Under the pieces are notes generated by a model, which had not been told where the DNA came from, did not search any database, and saw only the letters and a list, made by a program, of their open reading frames with translations. Below are positions 45,238 through 53,945 of a stretch of DNA of 64,000 nt, in pieces. Source of the stretch: Acidovorax_G lacteus (GTDB taxonomy: Bacteria; Pseudomonadota; Gammaproteobacteria; Burkholderiales; Burkholderiaceae_C); NCBI RefSeq assembly GCF_039540375.1, contig NZ_BAABEX010000004.1, positions 1 through 64,000 on the forward strand. Reading direction: 5' to 3'. Position numbers and translations under genes: made by a program. The first letter of the stretch is position 1. Each line of letters starts with the position of its first letter.

Positions 45238-45902
45238 AGGCATTGCATTGGTTGTTGGCCGCGGCGCTGGGCCTGCTGGGGGCCTTGGGCGTGTTGTGGC
45301 TGGATCCGCAGCAGCCCGGCACGTTGCGCAGTTTCGCCTGGGAGCCCCCAGCGCCGCTGGCCCCGGGTTTTGCGGTTCCGCAGTTGCCGGTGGCCTTGCA
45401 AGGCGGTGTACCGGCTGGCACCGCCGCGTATTTGGCCGTGCTGGATCGGCCGTTGTTTGCAGCCGACCGCCGTCCGCCGCCACCGCCGCCGCCCCCGGGC
45501 GCCAAGCCCGCCGAACCGCCGCCAGACCCGCTGGCCAACCTGACGCTGTTTGGCGTGTACACCGGGGCCGACTTCAGTGGCATCGTGGCGCGCTTTAACG
45601 ACAAAGTCCGCCGTGTCCGCGTGAGCGAAGCCGTGGGCGAATGGACGGTCGAAGCCGTGCAGGGCCGGCAAGTCACATTCAAGCGGGGCGAAGAATCCCG
45701 CACCGTCTACCTGGCCCACCAATATGGCCCGCGTCCTGCGCCAGCGGCGGGCGCTCCTGCCACCACTCCGGTGGCCGCCTCTGCGGGCGTGCCGGTAGAT
45801 CGGGCCGCCATACAGGCGCAAGAAATGGAAGCCGCCCGCGAACGGCTGCGCCAGCGCAATGAACTGTTCCGCAAGGCGGGTCTGCCGCCCGTGAAAGAAT
45901 GA
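45234..45902 (+). CDS. gspN: GspN/XpsN-type protein, GspC-like connector
   Basis: This 222-residue protein has an N-terminal membrane helix (about 5-22), a linker with a run of eight Pro, then a domain (about 100-165) with NLTLFGVYTG, VRVSEAVGEWTVEAV and VTFKRGEESRTVYLAH. That pattern matches the homology region of GspC/PilP, which touches the secretin N0 domain. No other gspC is present, so this is the probable GspC equivalent, as described for XpsN of Xanthomonas. It overlaps gspD by ATGA. Confidence 0.8.
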   Translation: MKALHWLLAAALGLLGALGVLWLDPQQPGTLRSFAWEPPAPLAPGFAVPQLPVALQGGVPAGTAAYLAVLDRPLFAADRRPPPPPPPPGAKPAEPPPDPLANLTLFGVYTGADFSGIVARFNDKVRRVRVSEAVGEWTVEAVQGRQVTFKRGEESRTVYLAHQYGPRPAPAAGAPATTPVAASAGVPVDRAAIQAQEMEAARERLRQRNELFRKAGLPPVKE

Positions 45903-48250
45903 GCATGTTGAATACCAAGCACACCGCCTTGTCTCTTGCGCTGGTTTATGCCCTTGGCGGGCTGGCGCAGGCAGCACACGCGCAGACGCCCGTGCCTGCC
46001 GTGGCGCCAGAACAGTCCCCCGCGGCGGCTGCGGCAACCGCTGGCGCGCCTGCCCAGGCCACCACCGCCAGCGGCGCCAGCACCAACCTCAACACCGCCA
46101 CTGACGCCGCCGCGCAGGAGCCTCGCATCATTCGCGGCAACGACGCCGTGGTGGCCCCGCCCAAGCCTTTTGCTCCGCTGCAGGGTGGTAACACCGGCTT
46201 TCGGTTTGAAGAGGCACCGATTGCCGAGTTTGCCGTACTGGTGCTCAAAGACATCGTCAAGGCCGACTACGTGCTGCACCAGCAGCTCACCGGCTCTGTC
46301 ACGCTTTCAACCGGTGGCGATGTGTCGCCAGACCAGGCGGTGCTGCTGCTCGAGGCCGCGCTGCAGGCCAATGGCCTGGTCATGGCGCGCGACACCCGGG
46401 GCACCTACCACATTGGCAAGCCCGAAGTCATCCGCGGCATCGTGCCCGCCATTCGCCAGGCGGTGCCAGGCAACCCGTTGCCACCGGGCAGCGGGGCCAT
46501 TGTGGTGCGCCTGCAATACATTGGCGCGGCAGAAATGGCCACCATTTTGCGGCCCATGCTGGGCGCAGACTCGCTGGTGCGGGTGGACAATCTGCGTAAC
46601 CTGCTGGTGTTGGCCGGTACCCGCACCCAGGCCGAAGGCTGGCTTGATTTGATCTCGACCTTCGACGTCAACCTGCTCAAAGGCATGTCGGTGGGCGTGT
46701 TTCCGCTGAAGCACGCCACGGTCAAGGAAGTCGAGGCGGCCTTGTCGTTGATGACCGGCAGTGGCGTGGGCGCTGCGGTAGCTGCACCCAGCGGAGCGGC
46801 GGCCGCCACCACGAGCAATGCTGCACAGCAGCAAAACCGCCCCGCTGCTGCGGCAGGCGGAGGCGGGGACGCCAACCCCCTGCAGGGCGCGCTGCGCATC
46901 TTGCCCATCGAGCGGCTCAACAGCATCTTGGTGGTCACGCCCCGCGCCGCGTACCTGGACGAAGCCCGGGCATGGATCGAACGGCTCGACAAACCCAGCA
47001 GCAACAGCGCCGAGCCCCAGCTCTTTTTGTACCCCGTGCAAAACGGTTCGGCCAAGCACCTGGCGTCGGTCATCGGCAGCTTGTTTGGCAGTGGCCAAAC
47101 CAGCACCACGCCCACCAGCACGGGCGTGGCCCCGGCATTGGGCACCTCCACGTTCGGCACATCGGGGTTTGGCGCCAGTGGCTTCGGCACGGGCAACACC
47201 GCGTTTGGCGCGGGTGCGGCCGGGCTCAGCGGGGCTGGTACCACTGGTTTTGGGGCCGGTTTTGGCGGTGCCAGTGGTTTTGGTACCACAGCGCAGCGCA
47301 ACACCCCGCAAGGCGCGCAAGCAGGTGTAACGGCCACCACCCTGGGCCAGGGGCCTAACGCCGTGCGCATGATTGCCGACGAACTGAACAATATGGTCGT
47401 CTTCTACGGCACCCGGGCCGAATTTGCCAAGGTAGAGGCCGCCCTCAAGCGGCTCGACTTGCCGCCCACCCAGGTGCTGATCGAAGCCTCCATCATCGAA
47501 GTCACGCTGCGCGACGACCTCGAATACGGCTTGCAGTGGCTCTTCAACGGCGGCGCGCCGGGTGACCTGACGGGCCGCGGCGCCATCAGCAATGTGGCCG
47601 GGGGCGTGCTGGGCTCTGCCGGTCGGGGCTTTTCGTACACCATGGTCAACCCCGCGGGCAACATCCGCGCGGTGCTCAATGCGCTGGCTACCAAGTCGCT
47701 GGTCAAGGTCATTTCCAGCCCCTCGCTGATGGTGCTGGACAACCACACCGCTACCATCAGCGTGGGCAACCAGCAGCCCTTCAAGGCCTCGTCGACCATC
47801 ATCACGGGGGGCGGCACCAGTGAGAGCATTCAGTACAAAGATACGGGCGTGAGCCTGCAGGTGACCCCTTCGGTCACGGCCGGCAACATGGTTACCATGG
47901 CTCTGAGCCAGATGGTGACCGACGTGGGCGACATCGACTCCGCCACCGGTCAACGCACCTTTTTGCAGCGCCAGATCAACAGCAAAGTGGCCGTGCGCTC
48001 GGGCGAGAGCATTGTGTTGGGCGGGCTGATTCAAGACAACGCCACCAACGGCGGCAGCGGTGTGCCCGGCCTGTCGGCCATTCCCATCATTGGCGGGCTG
48101 TTTGGCACGCAAAGCAACAACGTGCGCCGCACCGAACTGCTGGTGGTGCTGCTACCGCGCGTGGTGCGGGCCGACCAAGACCTGCGCGAAGTCAGCGACG
48201 AACTGCGCGACCGTATGAAGGGCTTGACCCGCAAGGGCTCGCTGTTTTGA
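45899..48250 (+). CDS. gspD: Type II secretion secretin GspD
   Basis: This forms the outer-membrane channel. The 783-residue precursor has a signal peptide (ending AHA, about residue 29), an Ala-rich linker, N0-N3 domains (about 90-510) and a C-terminal secretin core (about 530-770) with the conserved VPGLSAIPIIGGLFG. Between N2 and N3 lies a Gly/Thr/Phe-rich insert (about residues 404-474) with seven FG dipeptides. No pilotin (GspS) is next to it, although a lipoprotein gene follows. The ATG at 45899 overlaps gspN; 45905 is an alternative. Confidence 0.95.
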   Translation: MSMLNTKHTALSLALVYALGGLAQAAHAQTPVPAVAPEQSPAAAAATAGAPAQATTASGASTNLNTATDAAAQEPRIIRGNDAVVAPPKPFAPLQGGNTGFRFEEAPIAEFAVLVLKDIVKADYVLHQQLTGSVTLSTGGDVSPDQAVLLLEAALQANGLVMARDTRGTYHIGKPEVIRGIVPAIRQAVPGNPLPPGSGAIVVRLQYIGAAEMATILRPMLGADSLVRVDNLRNLLVLAGTRTQAEGWLDLISTFDVNLLKGMSVGVFPLKHATVKEVEAALSLMTGSGVGAAVAAPSGAAAATTSNAAQQQNRPAAAAGGGGDANPLQGALRILPIERLNSILVVTPRAAYLDEARAWIERLDKPSSNSAEPQLFLYPVQNGSAKHLASVIGSLFGSGQTSTTPTSTGVAPALGTSTFGTSGFGASGFGTGNTAFGAGAAGLSGAGTTGFGAGFGGASGFGTTAQRNTPQGAQAGVTATTLGQGPNAVRMIADELNNMVVFYGTRAEFAKVEAALKRLDLPPTQVLIEASIIEVTLRDDLEYGLQWLFNGGAPGDLTGRGAISNVAGGVLGSAGRGFSYTMVNPAGNIRAVLNALATKSLVKVISSPSLMVLDNHTATISVGNQQPFKASSTIITGGGTSESIQYKDTGVSLQVTPSVTAGNMVTMALSQMVTDVGDIDSATGQRTFLQRQINSKVAVRSGESIVLGGLIQDNATNGGSGVPGLSAIPIIGGLFGTQSNNVRRTELLVVLLPRVVRADQDLREVSDELRDRMKGLTRKGSLF

Positions 48251-48335
48251 ACCAACTGCAACCCAGTGCGTTGGCCCCCATGGGCCAGCGTGCCACGGAA
48301 CTGCGGCTCACCCACGGGGTCTGTGGCTAGGCCGC

Positions 48336-48411
48336 AGGGCCGTGCCTCTCAATACGGCCCTAGTGCCACACCCCTCACCCAGCGCACCCCGGCCTAGCAC
48401 CTCTGGGGTGC
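48336..48411 (+). other. Two GC-rich hairpins after gspD
   Basis: AGGGCCGT (48336-48343) pairs with ACGGCCCT (48354-48361), and GCACCCC (48384-48390) with GGGGTGC (48405-48411). Neither is followed by a T-run, so they are not classical terminators. They may stabilise the gsp mRNA end or shape the leader of the next gene. The 229-bp gap otherwise shows nothing. Confidence 0.4.
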
Positions 48412-48479
48412 CCCACGGGCGCCACGTGCGCCCTTGGCAATGCAGGTGTTTTTTTTCTGAATCGTTTGGAGGAACGCGA

Positions 48480-48905
48480 ATGAAGTCCACCCACCGGGCC
48501 TTGTCCGGTTCTGTCCGCTGGTTGGCGGCTGCAGCCGTCTTGGCTGCCGCAGCCGGCTGCGCCACCACCAGCGCCAACCCCGAAGAGCACGTCACCCGCC
48601 TGGCAGAACAGCGCTGGGCGCACCTGATCGACGGGCGCTGGCAGCAGGCCTACGACATGCTCACGCCCGCCTACCGCAAGCTGCACGATCTGGCCGAATA
48701 CCGCGGCACCTTCAAGGGCGGTGGTGTGCAATGGAAGGGCGCCAAGGTGGTGCGCAGCGAATGCGAAGCCGACAAGTGTGAACTACGTCTCGAAATCACG
48801 GTGCTCAACCCGCTGGGCCGTCGCCCGGGCGATACCATCTCCACCCATGTCACCGAACAGTGGCTCAAAGAGGGTGCGCGCTGGTACTATTACGAGAAGC
48901 CTTGA
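48480..48905 (+). CDS. Small lipoprotein, unknown function
   Basis: This 141-residue protein has a lipoprotein signal (hydrophobic core and lipobox LAAAAGC near residue 26) and a compact domain with HVTRLAEQRWAHLIDGRWQQAYDMLTP, similar in layout to NTF2/cystatin-like folds. Two Cys (CEADKC) could form a disulfide. GGAGG lies 8 bp before the ATG. Its position between the secretin and a highly expressed exported protein raises the possibility of a pilotin-like or surface role, but no pilotin motif is seen. Confidence 0.7.
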   Translation: MKSTHRALSGSVRWLAAAAVLAAAAGCATTSANPEEHVTRLAEQRWAHLIDGRWQQAYDMLTPAYRKLHDLAEYRGTFKGGGVQWKGAKVVRSECEADKCELRLEITVLNPLGRRPGDTISTHVTEQWLKEGARWYYYEKP

Positions 48906-49113
48906 ACGGCCGGGGTGAGCCCGCTGTGCATGGGGCTTGAGGCCCGTCAAACGGCCCACCTACAGCGCTCTTCACAATCCTTTGTTGTGGTCTTACGGAA
49001 GGGAGATCCATCGCATCGACAGACTTGTGTTTTTGTTGGGTTGCACGATGTTGCGTTTTGTCTACAGCATGCAGCCCTGCCCCCCGGTTGCAGGGGCTAA
49101 GCCCAGATCCCTG

Positions 49114-49122
49114 TGCTACTAT
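49114..49122 (+). promoter_or_regulatory. Extended -10 promoter of the surface-protein gene
   Basis: TGCTACTAT fits an extended -10 (TGnTACTAT). There is no matching -35 17 bp upstream. Initiation near 49129 would give a leader of about 50 bases that includes the hairpin at 49141-49160. Confidence 0.4.
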
Positions 49123-49140
49123 TTGTGAGCGTAATCAATC

Positions 49141-49166
49141 TTGGTAGTTGCGCTTACCAACTTTTT
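49141..49166 (+). promoter_or_regulatory. Leader hairpin with T-run before the surface-protein gene
   Basis: TTGGTA (49141-49146) pairs with TACCAA (49155-49160), with an eight-base loop, followed by C and TTTTTT (49162-49167). The GGAG ribosome site starts at 49171. It resembles a small terminator or a 5' mRNA-stabilising stem of the ompA kind. With only six pairs, strong termination is unlikely. Confidence 0.5.
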
Positions 49167-49180
49167 TAATGGAGTCTTTA

Positions 49181-50833
49181 ATGAGAAAAAGTATTCTCTC
49201 TGCAAGCATTGCTGCCATGATTGGTGGCCTCGGCTTCGCTGGTCTGGCCAACGCTGGTGTGCATGCTCCTGCTGCTAACCAAGCTACGGCTCTCAGCATC
49301 AACGAGGCTGGTACGGGTCACATCCTGATCGTGCCGTACTTCACCACGCAAGGCACCAACGCAACGCTGCTGAATATCACCAACACCGATACTTCGAACG
49401 GCAAGCTTGTCAAGATCCGCTTCCGCGGTGCCTCGAACTCTGACGATATTTTTGACTTCACGCTGGCCCTGTCGCCTGGTGACGTGTGGGCAGCCAAGGT
49501 CAGCCAGGGTACTGATGGCCGTTCGCAACTGGAAACGTCCGACAAGTCGTGCACGCTGCCCTCGTTCGTGGCAACGCAGCGTAACTCGTTCCCCACAGGC
49601 CGTCTGAACCCCGCTCTGACGGACGCGCAGAAAGCCAATGAAACCCGCGAAGGTTACATTGAAATTCTGACGATGGCCGACATTCCGTCGGCTGCTAACT
49701 CCGACCAGTTCGCTGCTGCTTCGCCGATCACGACGAACCCGCTGTTCACGGCCATCAAGCACGTGAATGGCGTGGCTCCCTGCACGACTGCGACGCTGAA
49801 CACCCTTCGTACCGACTCTGAGTACTACGACATTGCTGCTGCCGCTGCCTTGCCGGTCCCGGTGACCATCACTGCGCCGACGACCCGCACCGCTCGCGGC
49901 AAGGGTCTGAACTACCCCACCGGTCGTCTGATGGCCAACTGGACCATCATCGATACGGTGAAGACGGCTACGTTCTCGGGTGCTGCAGTTGCCGTTCGCG
50001 CGGCAGGTGGTGCAGCCACTGACGTCAATGCGAACATTGTGTTCTTCCCGCAATCTGACGACCTGGTTCCCAATGCAGGTGGTACCGCTCTGGATGGCCT
50101 GACGGCAGACCCGCTGCTGCGCAGCGCTAACCGACTGGCAACGAACCCGGCAACTGGTGGCGCGCCAGCTGCTCCGGCGTCTGCAACGCCGTTCATCGCT
50201 GCGTCGTACTACGATCTGCCTGATCTGTCGACCCCGTACCTGGCTGCTACCACGGATCCCCGCGCTCAAGCGCAGGCGCTGACCGCCGCTTTGGCAGCGA
50301 AGTCGGTGATCAACGAGTACCTGACGACTACGAGCATTGCCGCTACGACGGATTGGGTCTTCTCCATGCCCACCCGCCGTTACAACGTGGCTGTGAACTA
50401 CCGTTTCACCAGCCCGCTGAGCACGGATAGCCGCGTGTACACGACTTGGACAGCCGATTACTTCGACGCTACCAACACGTCGCTGGTGAACGGTCAGATC
50501 TGTGTGGCTGCTGACAGTGGCGCCGCTGGTGTGAACCAGTGGGATCGCGAAGAGACCACGACTTCCAGCCAGTTCGTGATCTCCCCCGGTACCGTGAACA
50601 ACGTTCGCTTCTGCGGCGAGACTTCGGTTCTGGCCTTCAACAACGGCACCAACACCTCGTCGGGTTCGCTGTCCGCTTCGGTGGCCCTGCAAAACCTGAA
50701 CGTGAACGCCAACGAAGGTTGGGTGAGCCTCGGCACTTCTGGTCTGAGCAGCCGTGGCCTGCCGGTTCTGGGTGCGGCATTCGCCAAGTCCAGCGCCTTC
50801 GGCGCCGTGTGGCCCCACCGTTACACCCGTTAA
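49181..50833 (+). CDS. Abundant exported surface-layer-like protein
   Basis: I do not recognise the family with certainty. This 550-residue precursor has a clean signal peptide (MRKSILSASIAAMIGGLGFAGLANA). The mature part is rich in Ala, Thr, Asn and Ser, low in Lys and has four Cys. It is beta-rich, with the early segment GHILIVPYFTTQGTNATLLNITNTD. Codon use differs sharply from its neighbours, with many GCT, GGT and CGT, as in very highly expressed genes. It follows the type II secretion cluster and precedes a periplasmic foldase, so it is a candidate type II substrate and S-layer-like protein. GGAG precedes the ATG. Confidence 0.7.
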   Translation: MRKSILSASIAAMIGGLGFAGLANAGVHAPAANQATALSINEAGTGHILIVPYFTTQGTNATLLNITNTDTSNGKLVKIRFRGASNSDDIFDFTLALSPGDVWAAKVSQGTDGRSQLETSDKSCTLPSFVATQRNSFPTGRLNPALTDAQKANETREGYIEILTMADIPSAANSDQFAAASPITTNPLFTAIKHVNGVAPCTTATLNTLRTDSEYYDIAAAAALPVPVTITAPTTRTARGKGLNYPTGRLMANWTIIDTVKTATFSGAAVAVRAAGGAATDVNANIVFFPQSDDLVPNAGGTALDGLTADPLLRSANRLATNPATGGAPAAPASATPFIAASYYDLPDLSTPYLAATTDPRAQAQALTAALAAKSVINEYLTTTSIAATTDWVFSMPTRRYNVAVNYRFTSPLSTDSRVYTTWTADYFDATNTSLVNGQICVAADSGAAGVNQWDREETTTSSQFVISPGTVNNVRFCGETSVLAFNNGTNTSSGSLSASVALQNLNVNANEGWVSLGTSGLSSRGLPVLGAAFAKSSAFGAVWPHRYTR

Positions 50834-50850
50834 TTTGGGCTAACGTACAG

Positions 50851-50908
50851 ACTCTCCCGCAAGGGAGAGTTCATGAAAAAAGGCGGGAACCTCCCGCCTT
50901 TTTTCATG
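50851..50908 (+). terminator. Double hairpin terminator of the surface-protein gene
   Basis: The first hairpin is ACTCTCCC-GCAA-GGGAGAGT (50851-50870), with a GNRA tetraloop. The second has a perfect 16-bp stem, CATGAAAAAAGGCGGG (50872-50887) with its complement (50893-50908), a five-base loop and T6. This is an unusually strong ending, suited to a stable, abundant transcript, and works in both directions. Confidence 0.9.
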
Positions 50909-50972
50909 GTCTGCTGAACTTCATCCGTTCATCTAATGGCCAACAGTGTTTAGCACATCAAGGAGCACATCT

Positions 50973-51881
50973 GTGTTGTTGAAAATGGGATTGGTTGCGA
51001 ACAAACGCGCTGTAGTGGCCGTTCTCGCAGTGTTGGGTGCGCTATCTATGGTTTCACAGGTGTATGCGCAAGGTGCAAACGTCATCATTGAAACGGGTAC
51101 TGCAAAAATCACCTCGCACGATCTCGAGGCAGAGATGGCAAAGGCCCCCCCAGAATTGCGTGCGAGTTTGTTGCAGCGACCAGATGCCCTGGCGCAATTG
51201 GCGTCTAACCTGTTGATGCGTCGCGTTCTGGCGCAAGAAGCAGAGAAGGCGGGTCTTCACACCCGCGGCGCCAACCAGGCCGCCTTGCAGATCGCCCGTG
51301 ATCGTGTGCTCTCAGACCTCCAACTGCTACAGCTCGACGAACGGAACCGCCCGAACTCGATGGTGCTGGACCAGCGAGCGCGTGACGTATACCGCGCCGA
51401 AGGCGAGAAGCGCTTTGCCATTCCGGATGAGGTTCGAGCCAGCCACATCCTGATCGCCAAAGGCGACGGGGCGGAACAAAAAGCCAAAGCATTGTTGCAA
51501 GATTTGAAGAACGGCAAGGACTTTGAAGCCTTGGCCAAGGAGCATTCAGCTGACCCGGGGAGCGCAGCCAAGGGCGGTGACTTGGGTTCGTTCAGCCGGG
51601 GCCGCATGGTCAAACCGTTTGAAGACGCAGCCTTCGCCTTGCAACCGGGGCAGTTGAGCGAGGTGGTCGAAAGTCAGTTTGGCTACCACATCATCAAGGT
51701 GACGGAGCGCAAGCCGGGGGGTGTCAAACCCTACGAAGAAGTGCGCGATACGCTATACGAGGAGGTCACTCAGCGCATCCTTCAAGAAGGGCGCGTCAAG
51801 GCAGGCCAGCAGATCATGACCAAGGCCAAGCCCAACCCCGAAGCGCTGGACGCCTTCATTGCCAGCCAGAAGAAGAACTGA
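50973..51881 (+). CDS. Periplasmic parvulin-type peptidyl-prolyl isomerase
   Basis: This 302-residue SurA/PpiC-like foldase has a signal peptide ending MVSQVYAQ, an N-terminal helical chaperone region (about 40-150) and a parvulin domain (about 155-250) with VRASHILIAKGDG, FEALAKEHSADPGSAAKGGDLGSFSRG and FGYHIIKVTE. The GTG start at 50973 is supported by AGGAG about 8 bp upstream. It lies directly after the surface-protein gene and its terminator, so a dedicated role in folding that protein is likely. Confidence 0.88.
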   Translation: MLLKMGLVANKRAVVAVLAVLGALSMVSQVYAQGANVIIETGTAKITSHDLEAEMAKAPPELRASLLQRPDALAQLASNLLMRRVLAQEAEKAGLHTRGANQAALQIARDRVLSDLQLLQLDERNRPNSMVLDQRARDVYRAEGEKRFAIPDEVRASHILIAKGDGAEQKAKALLQDLKNGKDFEALAKEHSADPGSAAKGGDLGSFSRGRMVKPFEDAAFALQPGQLSEVVESQFGYHIIKVTERKPGGVKPYEEVRDTLYEEVTQRILQEGRVKAGQQIMTKAKPNPEALDAFIASQKKN

Positions 51882-51900
51882 GTCTGGTTGAAGCGTTTGC

Positions 51901-52692
51901 ATGTGGACTGAACTGCGCGCAGCCTGGGCCCTGCGCCCGCTGCTGCGCGCCATGGTCTGGCGTGAAGTGCAGGCCCGCCATGCCGGCACGGCCGGCGGGC
52001 TGCTGTGGCTGTATGCCCAGCCGCTGTTGACCATTGCGGCCTATTACCTGGTGTTTGACGTGGTGTTTGCCATGCGCCTGGGCGAAGGCGCACCTGCGCG
52101 CGCCGTGGGCACCTACCTGATTGTGGGCATGCTGCCCTGGCAGGCGTTTGCCGAAGGCCTGTCGCGCGGCATGCACAGCTTGGTGGATGCCGGGCACCTG
52201 CTGCAAAAAAATGCGCTGCCGCCAGTGCTGGTGGTGCTGCGCGCCGTGCTGGGCGCTGCCGTGGTGTATGCGCCGCTGCTGTTGCTGCTGGCCGTGGCCT
52301 ACGCGCCGCTGCACGGTTTTGCTTGGCCCATGCTGGCCTTGCCGTTGGTGCTGGCGCTGCAAATGGCATTCGTGTTTGTGCTGGCCTACCTGCTGGCCAT
52401 TTTGGCCGCCGCGCTGCGCGATACGCTGCAGGTGGTGGCCTTTTTGCTCTCGGTGGGCGTGTTCGTATCACCCATTTTGTTCCCGATCACGCTCTTCCCC
52501 GAAGGGTGGCGGTGGGTGCTATGGCTCAACCCCATGACGAGCTGGGTGCTGGCCTATCAAGACATTTTGCTGCAGGCCCAGTGGCCCCGCGCCACGGCCT
52601 GGGCCGGCATGCTGGCCTGGCTGGCCGTGGCTTGGCTGGCCTGGCGCCCCGTGTGGCGCCGCAGCCGCGACGAACTGGTGGATTGGCTATGA
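51901..52692 (+). CDS. wzm: ABC-2 polysaccharide export permease (Wzm-like)
   Basis: This is the inner-membrane permease half of an O-antigen or capsule ABC exporter. The 263-residue protein has six hydrophobic segments and the ABC-2 beginning MVWREVQARHAGTAGGLLWLYAQPLL. The family's conserved late segment FVSPILFPITLFPEGWRWVLWLNPMT is present. It overlaps the ATPase gene by ATGA. It would move an undecaprenyl-linked chain to the periplasm. Confidence 0.9.
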   Translation: MWTELRAAWALRPLLRAMVWREVQARHAGTAGGLLWLYAQPLLTIAAYYLVFDVVFAMRLGEGAPARAVGTYLIVGMLPWQAFAEGLSRGMHSLVDAGHLLQKNALPPVLVVLRAVLGAAVVYAPLLLLLAVAYAPLHGFAWPMLALPLVLALQMAFVFVLAYLLAILAAALRDTLQVVAFLLSVGVFVSPILFPITLFPEGWRWVLWLNPMTSWVLAYQDILLQAQWPRATAWAGMLAWLAVAWLAWRPVWRRSRDELVDWL

Positions 52693-53942
52693 CGCCTGCG
52701 CCCACGACAGCCACCAACCCCATGGCAGCACACAGCGCCCCCCACACTGCCCCTGTGCTGCAAGTGCAGCAGGTCAGCAAGGGCTACCGGCTGTACGCCC
52801 ACCCGCGCCAGCGCCTGCGCGCGTTGCTCACGGGGGCAGCGCTGCACACCAGCCATTGGGCACTGCGCGACGTGAGCTTTGCCTTGCGCCCGGGCCAATG
52901 CCTTGGCGTGGTGGGCAACAACGGGGCGGGCAAGAGCACGCTGCTCAAGCTGCTGGCCGGTACGCTGCAGCCCACGCAGGGCACAGTGCAGTGCCAGGGG
53001 CGGGTTACGGCCATTCTGGAGCTGGGGGCGGGCTTTCACCCCGACTTTTCGGGCCGCGACAACCTGCGTTTTGCGGGCAGCCTCATGGGGCTGGACGCTG
53101 CCACCATTGCGCGGCTCGAAGCCAGCATCATCGACTTTGCCGAGCTGGGCCATGCCATCGACCGCGCGGTCAAAACCTATTCGTCGGGTATGGTGGTGCG
53201 GCTGGCGTTTGCCTTGGTCACGGCGGTGCAGCCCGAGCTGTTGATCGTGGACGAAGCCCTGGCCGTGGGCGACCAGAACTTCCAGAAAAAATGCGTCGAA
53301 CGGATTGAAGCCTTTCGCCGCAATGGCTGCACCATCTTGTTCTGTTCACACAGCCTGTACCACGTGCGCCAGTTGTGCGACGTGGCGCTGTGGCTCGACA
53401 AAGGACAGGTGCGATCGTTCGGCGACACCGAAAAGGTGCTGGCCGCCTACGAAGCCAGCCTGCGCCAGCAGGATGTGGCTTCAGAGCAAGAGGCGGCGCC
53501 TTCGCAGCCCCTACCAGTTGCGCCGGCCGCCGGTGGCGACACAGCGCATATCGTGAGCGTGCAGGTGGCGCACCTCGATGCCGCATCGCCCCCGCAACTG
53601 CAGTCGAAAGATTTGGCCGTAACGGTGCGCGCCCGCAGCCCCGAGAGCGAACCCCCGAGCGTTGGCATCATGCTGGAGCAGGCGCATGGGGTGGGCATTA
53701 CATCGATTGCGTCGCACGTCGAACAAACCTGGCCGCGGTGGAACGAGGCCGAGCAGGTGTGGGAGATTACGCTCACCTTTCCCGATCTGCCCTTGCACAC
53801 TGGCGAATACGTGCTGAGCGCCTATTTGTTCGACCACAAAGGCCTTGTGGTGTGCGACGAATGGAAGCACTGCCAGAATTTTTTGTTTGTGTACCCCACG
53901 CAGACGCCGGGCTTGGTGCGCTTGCCGCATGTGTGGAGTTGA
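52689..53942 (+). CDS. wzt: ABC polysaccharide exporter ATPase with sugar-binding C-domain (Wzt-like)
   Basis: This 417-residue protein has a nucleotide-binding domain (about 20-245) with Walker A GNNGAGKST, the signature YSSGM, Walker B LLIVDEALAVGD and the switch His in CSHSLYHV. Residues about 275-417 form a Wzt-type C-terminal beta-sandwich, which in O9a/O8 systems binds the modified non-reducing end of the finished chain. A methyltransferase domain that could add such a cap is encoded at 55852-59745. It overlaps wzm by 4 bp. Confidence 0.9.
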   Translation: MTPAPTTATNPMAAHSAPHTAPVLQVQQVSKGYRLYAHPRQRLRALLTGAALHTSHWALRDVSFALRPGQCLGVVGNNGAGKSTLLKLLAGTLQPTQGTVQCQGRVTAILELGAGFHPDFSGRDNLRFAGSLMGLDAATIARLEASIIDFAELGHAIDRAVKTYSSGMVVRLAFALVTAVQPELLIVDEALAVGDQNFQKKCVERIEAFRRNGCTILFCSHSLYHVRQLCDVALWLDKGQVRSFGDTEKVLAAYEASLRQQDVASEQEAAPSQPLPVAPAAGGDTAHIVSVQVAHLDAASPPQLQSKDLAVTVRARSPESEPPSVGIMLEQAHGVGITSIASHVEQTWPRWNEAEQVWEITLTFPDLPLHTGEYVLSAYLFDHKGLVVCDEWKHCQNFLFVYPTQTPGLVRLPHVWS

Positions 53943-53945
53943 ACC

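Noticed and set aside
49178..50818. An open frame of 546 codons opposite the surface-protein gene
   Set aside because: The + strand protein has a signal peptide, ribosome site and terminator. The reverse product is Arg/Ser/Gly-rich with no domain.
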